Below are positions 61,487-64,000 of a stretch of 64,000 bases of DNA, in pieces (position 1 is the stretch's first letter; the number at the start of each line of letters is the position of its first letter). The position numbers were made by a program, and so were the translations under genes. Under the pieces are notes generated by a model. It was given only the letters and a program-made list of their open reading frames with translations, had not been told where the DNA came from and made no database searches. Location of the stretch: positions 10,921,501 to 10,985,500 of the forward strand of contig NC_088310.1 in NCBI RefSeq assembly GCF_910592395.1, read 5' to 3'. The stretch is from Lineus longissimus (lineage: Eukaryota > Nemertea > Pilidiophora > Heteronemertea > Lineidae).

Positions 61487-64000
61487 TGCGAAATATGGTA
61501 CATTTGAGAAGGGTATTAATTGTTCACATGCATTGACGTGTATGACATACTCACTGCATAGCAAACTCGGAGGGAAGATTATCAGTTTCCCAGAATAACC
61601 AAACCATTCCCCAAGCTAACTCAATGAGGACTGTCGAATCCGCCAAAGCGAGAGCCGTCATGTAATTACAGGTCGAAATTCGTCTGTTGTCCCTCTGCAG
61701 TGTTATGATAAAAGACATCCCGTTTCCGAAGAGACCCACCAACACAATAACGATCCAAGAGTATTTCGTCGCTATGAGGTAGACGATCTGGAGCACAAAC
61801 AGCTCGTTTTCGACTTCGTCTTTAACTGCCTTAGAGGAAGCCGAGGCGATCGCCATCGTTTTCAATGGTGCTGTGGGAACTGCAGTAAATTGCTGGTTAC
61901 TTCGCGATCAATGAAGAAGTATCAAGTTGATTGCGACTAAATCCCGTAGAGAATCTGTGACGAGTAACGATATTTAGCAATGTCGTCTATTCCTGAACCA
62001 CAGGCTGACTGTATGTGGCGACCTTCTGTCATTAATTGGTCACAGGGTCGTTTTAAATGAAACCCACTCGTATGTAGAAGTCGTTGTTTTAAGCATTTTA
62101 TTCAAGATGATATCCAAGCGACCATTGTAAAACTCGACATAAGCTGTTACCATTAGCGCCTTAGAAGCTAAAAGCACTGCCAATCATGAAGGTTATCCCG
62201 TAAAAATACGTTGACATTTGAAACTTGTTGTCGAAATCGGAGTAATTTTATCCACATAACGTATTTATTATAAAAACTACGATAATCATAATAGCTGGCA
62301 TTATATCTGTGGTTCAGGCAGGTTGAAATGGACTAGTACGTGTATCAAACAAAAGGAATAAAACTGTGTTTTGCATACAAAATTTTATTTCACTTCTGCA
62401 TTTACATGTTCACTGCGTTAGTGTTGCTTTGGTTGGATAGGAATAACTGCCGTCTAATAAGAGAGCAGCCCCGTATTTTCCGTAACATGCCATCTATGGT
62501 AAGCAGTTACGGCAAGCGGAGTGTTTAATTGTTCAAACAACCTATCTTTCTTCAATGAACTATTGTTTTATGGCAGATAAACTGATTTTATTTGAAAAAA
62601 ATATAGTTTTTTTTAAAAATAAGCTGTATTTTCTCCTAATAAGCCAGGTGGTTTAAATAAAACCTAGTCTATAAAAGTAATGGTTCAGAAAGAAACCATA
62701 TTTATGCCCTAAAACATAAGTTTTTCAACCATCGGTAATAAACTTGGTTGTTTTGGAAAAAAATATTGTTTTTTTAGCAATAACTGGACAAATGGCGGAG
62801 AAACCTATATTCTAGGGTAAAAAAACTAGTTTTATTGAAAAAAAGTTAGTTATTTTGCAAATAAACCTAGTTTTATTGTAAAAATATAGAGTTTTTAATG
62901 TACATAGTAGACTGCTGTGTACGCAGGAACAAGTTGGTTGCATGCACAGCAGAGGCGAATTAACATAACCGCGTCATCAATGACGCCAGTTGGAGAAAAA
63001 ATGGCGGTGGCAGTGGCGGTGGAAGAATTCCCCGCTTCCCTTCAAGTTTGGGCCAATTTCTCATCCTTTCCCGCTTTCCAAACAGCTCTGTTTCGGTATC
63101 AGGAGCAACACAACGTTGCCTTTCTAATACAGCACTCGAGAACCATCGACAAACGAGAAAGAGTCTAAAAAAATGATGGGAAACCTCCACAGCACTTGAA
63201 GTACGTGTATGTCAATTAGCCCAATTTTGCAGATAAACCTGGTTTTGTTGTAAAAATAAAGTTTTTTTTGAGTAACTGGATAAACGGCATGTCTATGGCA
63301 AGCAGAGTATCCAGTATTTAAAACAACATATATTTCTTCAATAAAACTTGTATTTTCCATAACATGCCATCTATGGTAAGCAGTTATGGCAAGCGGAGTG
63401 TCCAGTTATTCAAACAACCTATGTTTCTTCAATGCAACTTGGTTTTATTGCTGATCAACTAAATTTATTTGAAAGAAGCATTGTTTTTTTAAAACAACCT
63501 ACATTTTCTCCTATAAAACCAAGTTTTATTCAATACATGAACGATTCGGTGCGAAAACTTATATTTTAGCTGATAAAATACAGGTTTTGTGTTGAAAAAC
63601 CAGTATTTTTATCATAAAATATAGGTTTATGGAAAAAAAAATGCTTACATTCTGACAAAAATAGTTGCTCCTAAACCAGATCTATTGACATTGGTTACCA
63701 GATAGTTATTTCAACATCTCCTAAATGAAGGGACAATTTAGTTCATGACTAAACATAACTAAAGGAAGCAGGTTCTGCCACCTAGAAGTAAAATGACGAA
63801 CTAAAGTAAGTGCACTGAACATCGATTATTCTTGTGGTTAAAGTCCGTATTCTCGGTATAATCGTGCAACTATTTGCGTGGGATTTTAATAATCATGCGA
63901 TGTTATCACACAACTCATCATGAGAATATCATAGTTATAATATATAGTTACTTTGTCACCAAAATGATGCCACGAATGACATTTCTTTGTATTTAGCCCA
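61487..64000 (-). repeat. Right arm of large inverted duplication
   Basis: Mirror image of 30480-32786. It includes GPCR exon 1, its upstream region, the AT-rich AAAACCTA/TAGGTTTT block (longer here: 62530-62900 and 63230-63660) and the start of an R1 copy (63655-64000). The duplication reaches the window edge, so its outer limit is unknown. Confidence 0.8.
61555..61856 (-). CDS. GPCR exon 1 (N-terminus, TM1, TM2), fuller gene copy
   Basis: The start ATG at 61856 (MAIASASSKAV) lies in the same position as in the copy at 32416. TM1 is IVIVLVGLFGNGMSFII and TM2 MTALALADSTVLIELAW; the exon ends ATGCA|GTGAGT. The gene reads leftward with exons 2 and 3 at 61265-61045 and 59882-59403. The exon itself is intact, but the gene carries stops in exon 3. 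Confidence 0.75.

Overview
The window is animal nuclear DNA, most likely from a marine invertebrate. The evidence is AT-rich sequence, small exons bounded by recognisable splice sites, many kinds of transposable element with intact target duplications, and frequent short words such as TACATGTA and AGGCCTAT that I associate with echinoderm, hemichordate, cephalochordate and lophotrochozoan genomes. The species cannot be fixed from the sequence alone.

Left part (1-14.1 kb): two minus-strand host genes are seen as exons. One is a PI-PLC-like phosphodiesterase (exons 3613-3429 and 2204-1926, joined by an apparent GC-AG intron). The other is a small secreted PAN/Apple-domain gene: TATA box near 14.1 kb, 20-residue signal-peptide exon at 13.9 kb, and two near-identical 237-nt phase 1-1 PAN exons at 11.5 and 9.3 kb that arose by a ~2.2 kb tandem duplication. 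Interspersed are a 300-bp tandem repeat, a foldback, a mariner-type short element, a tRNA-derived SINE and a Harbinger-type MITE.

Middle (14-36 kb): mostly transposon debris. It holds a 1-kb tandem duplication, a 2.6-kb element with 20-bp terminal repeats carrying a THAP zinc-finger exon, a truncated Ty3/gypsy gag-protease fragment, a diverged ~215-bp array bracketed by AAATAATTCTT-type inverted boxes, and a frameshifted transposase-like gene. A ~2.3 kb segment holding exon 1 of a rhodopsin-type GPCR is present in inverted orientation at both 30.5-32.8 and 61.5-64.0 kb. The right copy has the remaining GPCR exons, with two stop codons around TM7.

36126-56738 is a complete Polinton/Maverick (adintovirus-like) element of 20.6 kb, with TSD TATAAG on both sides and ~575-bp terminal inverted repeats. 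It encodes protein-primed DNA polymerase B, a retroviral-like integrase, a packaging ATPase, major capsid and penton-like proteins, an HNH nuclease, an OB-fold-like small protein, several small membrane or basic proteins, and a zinc-ribbon protein resembling poxvirus VLTF3-type late transcription factors. It is an old, damaged copy: the penton gene is split by a 5'-truncated LINE, the capsid gene by a 1,016-bp MULE-like element with a perfect 9-bp TSD, polB by three single-base frameshifts, the HNH gene by one TAA, and the right TIR by a 1.9-kb insertion with an 81-bp minisatellite.

The most notable signals are regulatory. Most Polinton start codons sit inside an (A/T)AAATAAATG(G) motif resembling the poxvirus TAAATG late initiator, while the putative late transcription factor gene lacks it. 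A 67-bp promoter-like module is duplicated at identical spacing before polB and HNH. A 10-bp-periodic array lies in the divergent intergenic region, and a 17-bp motif CGCTCGCTTCGCTCGCT is scattered nine times through the element, often encoding low-complexity C-terminal residues.
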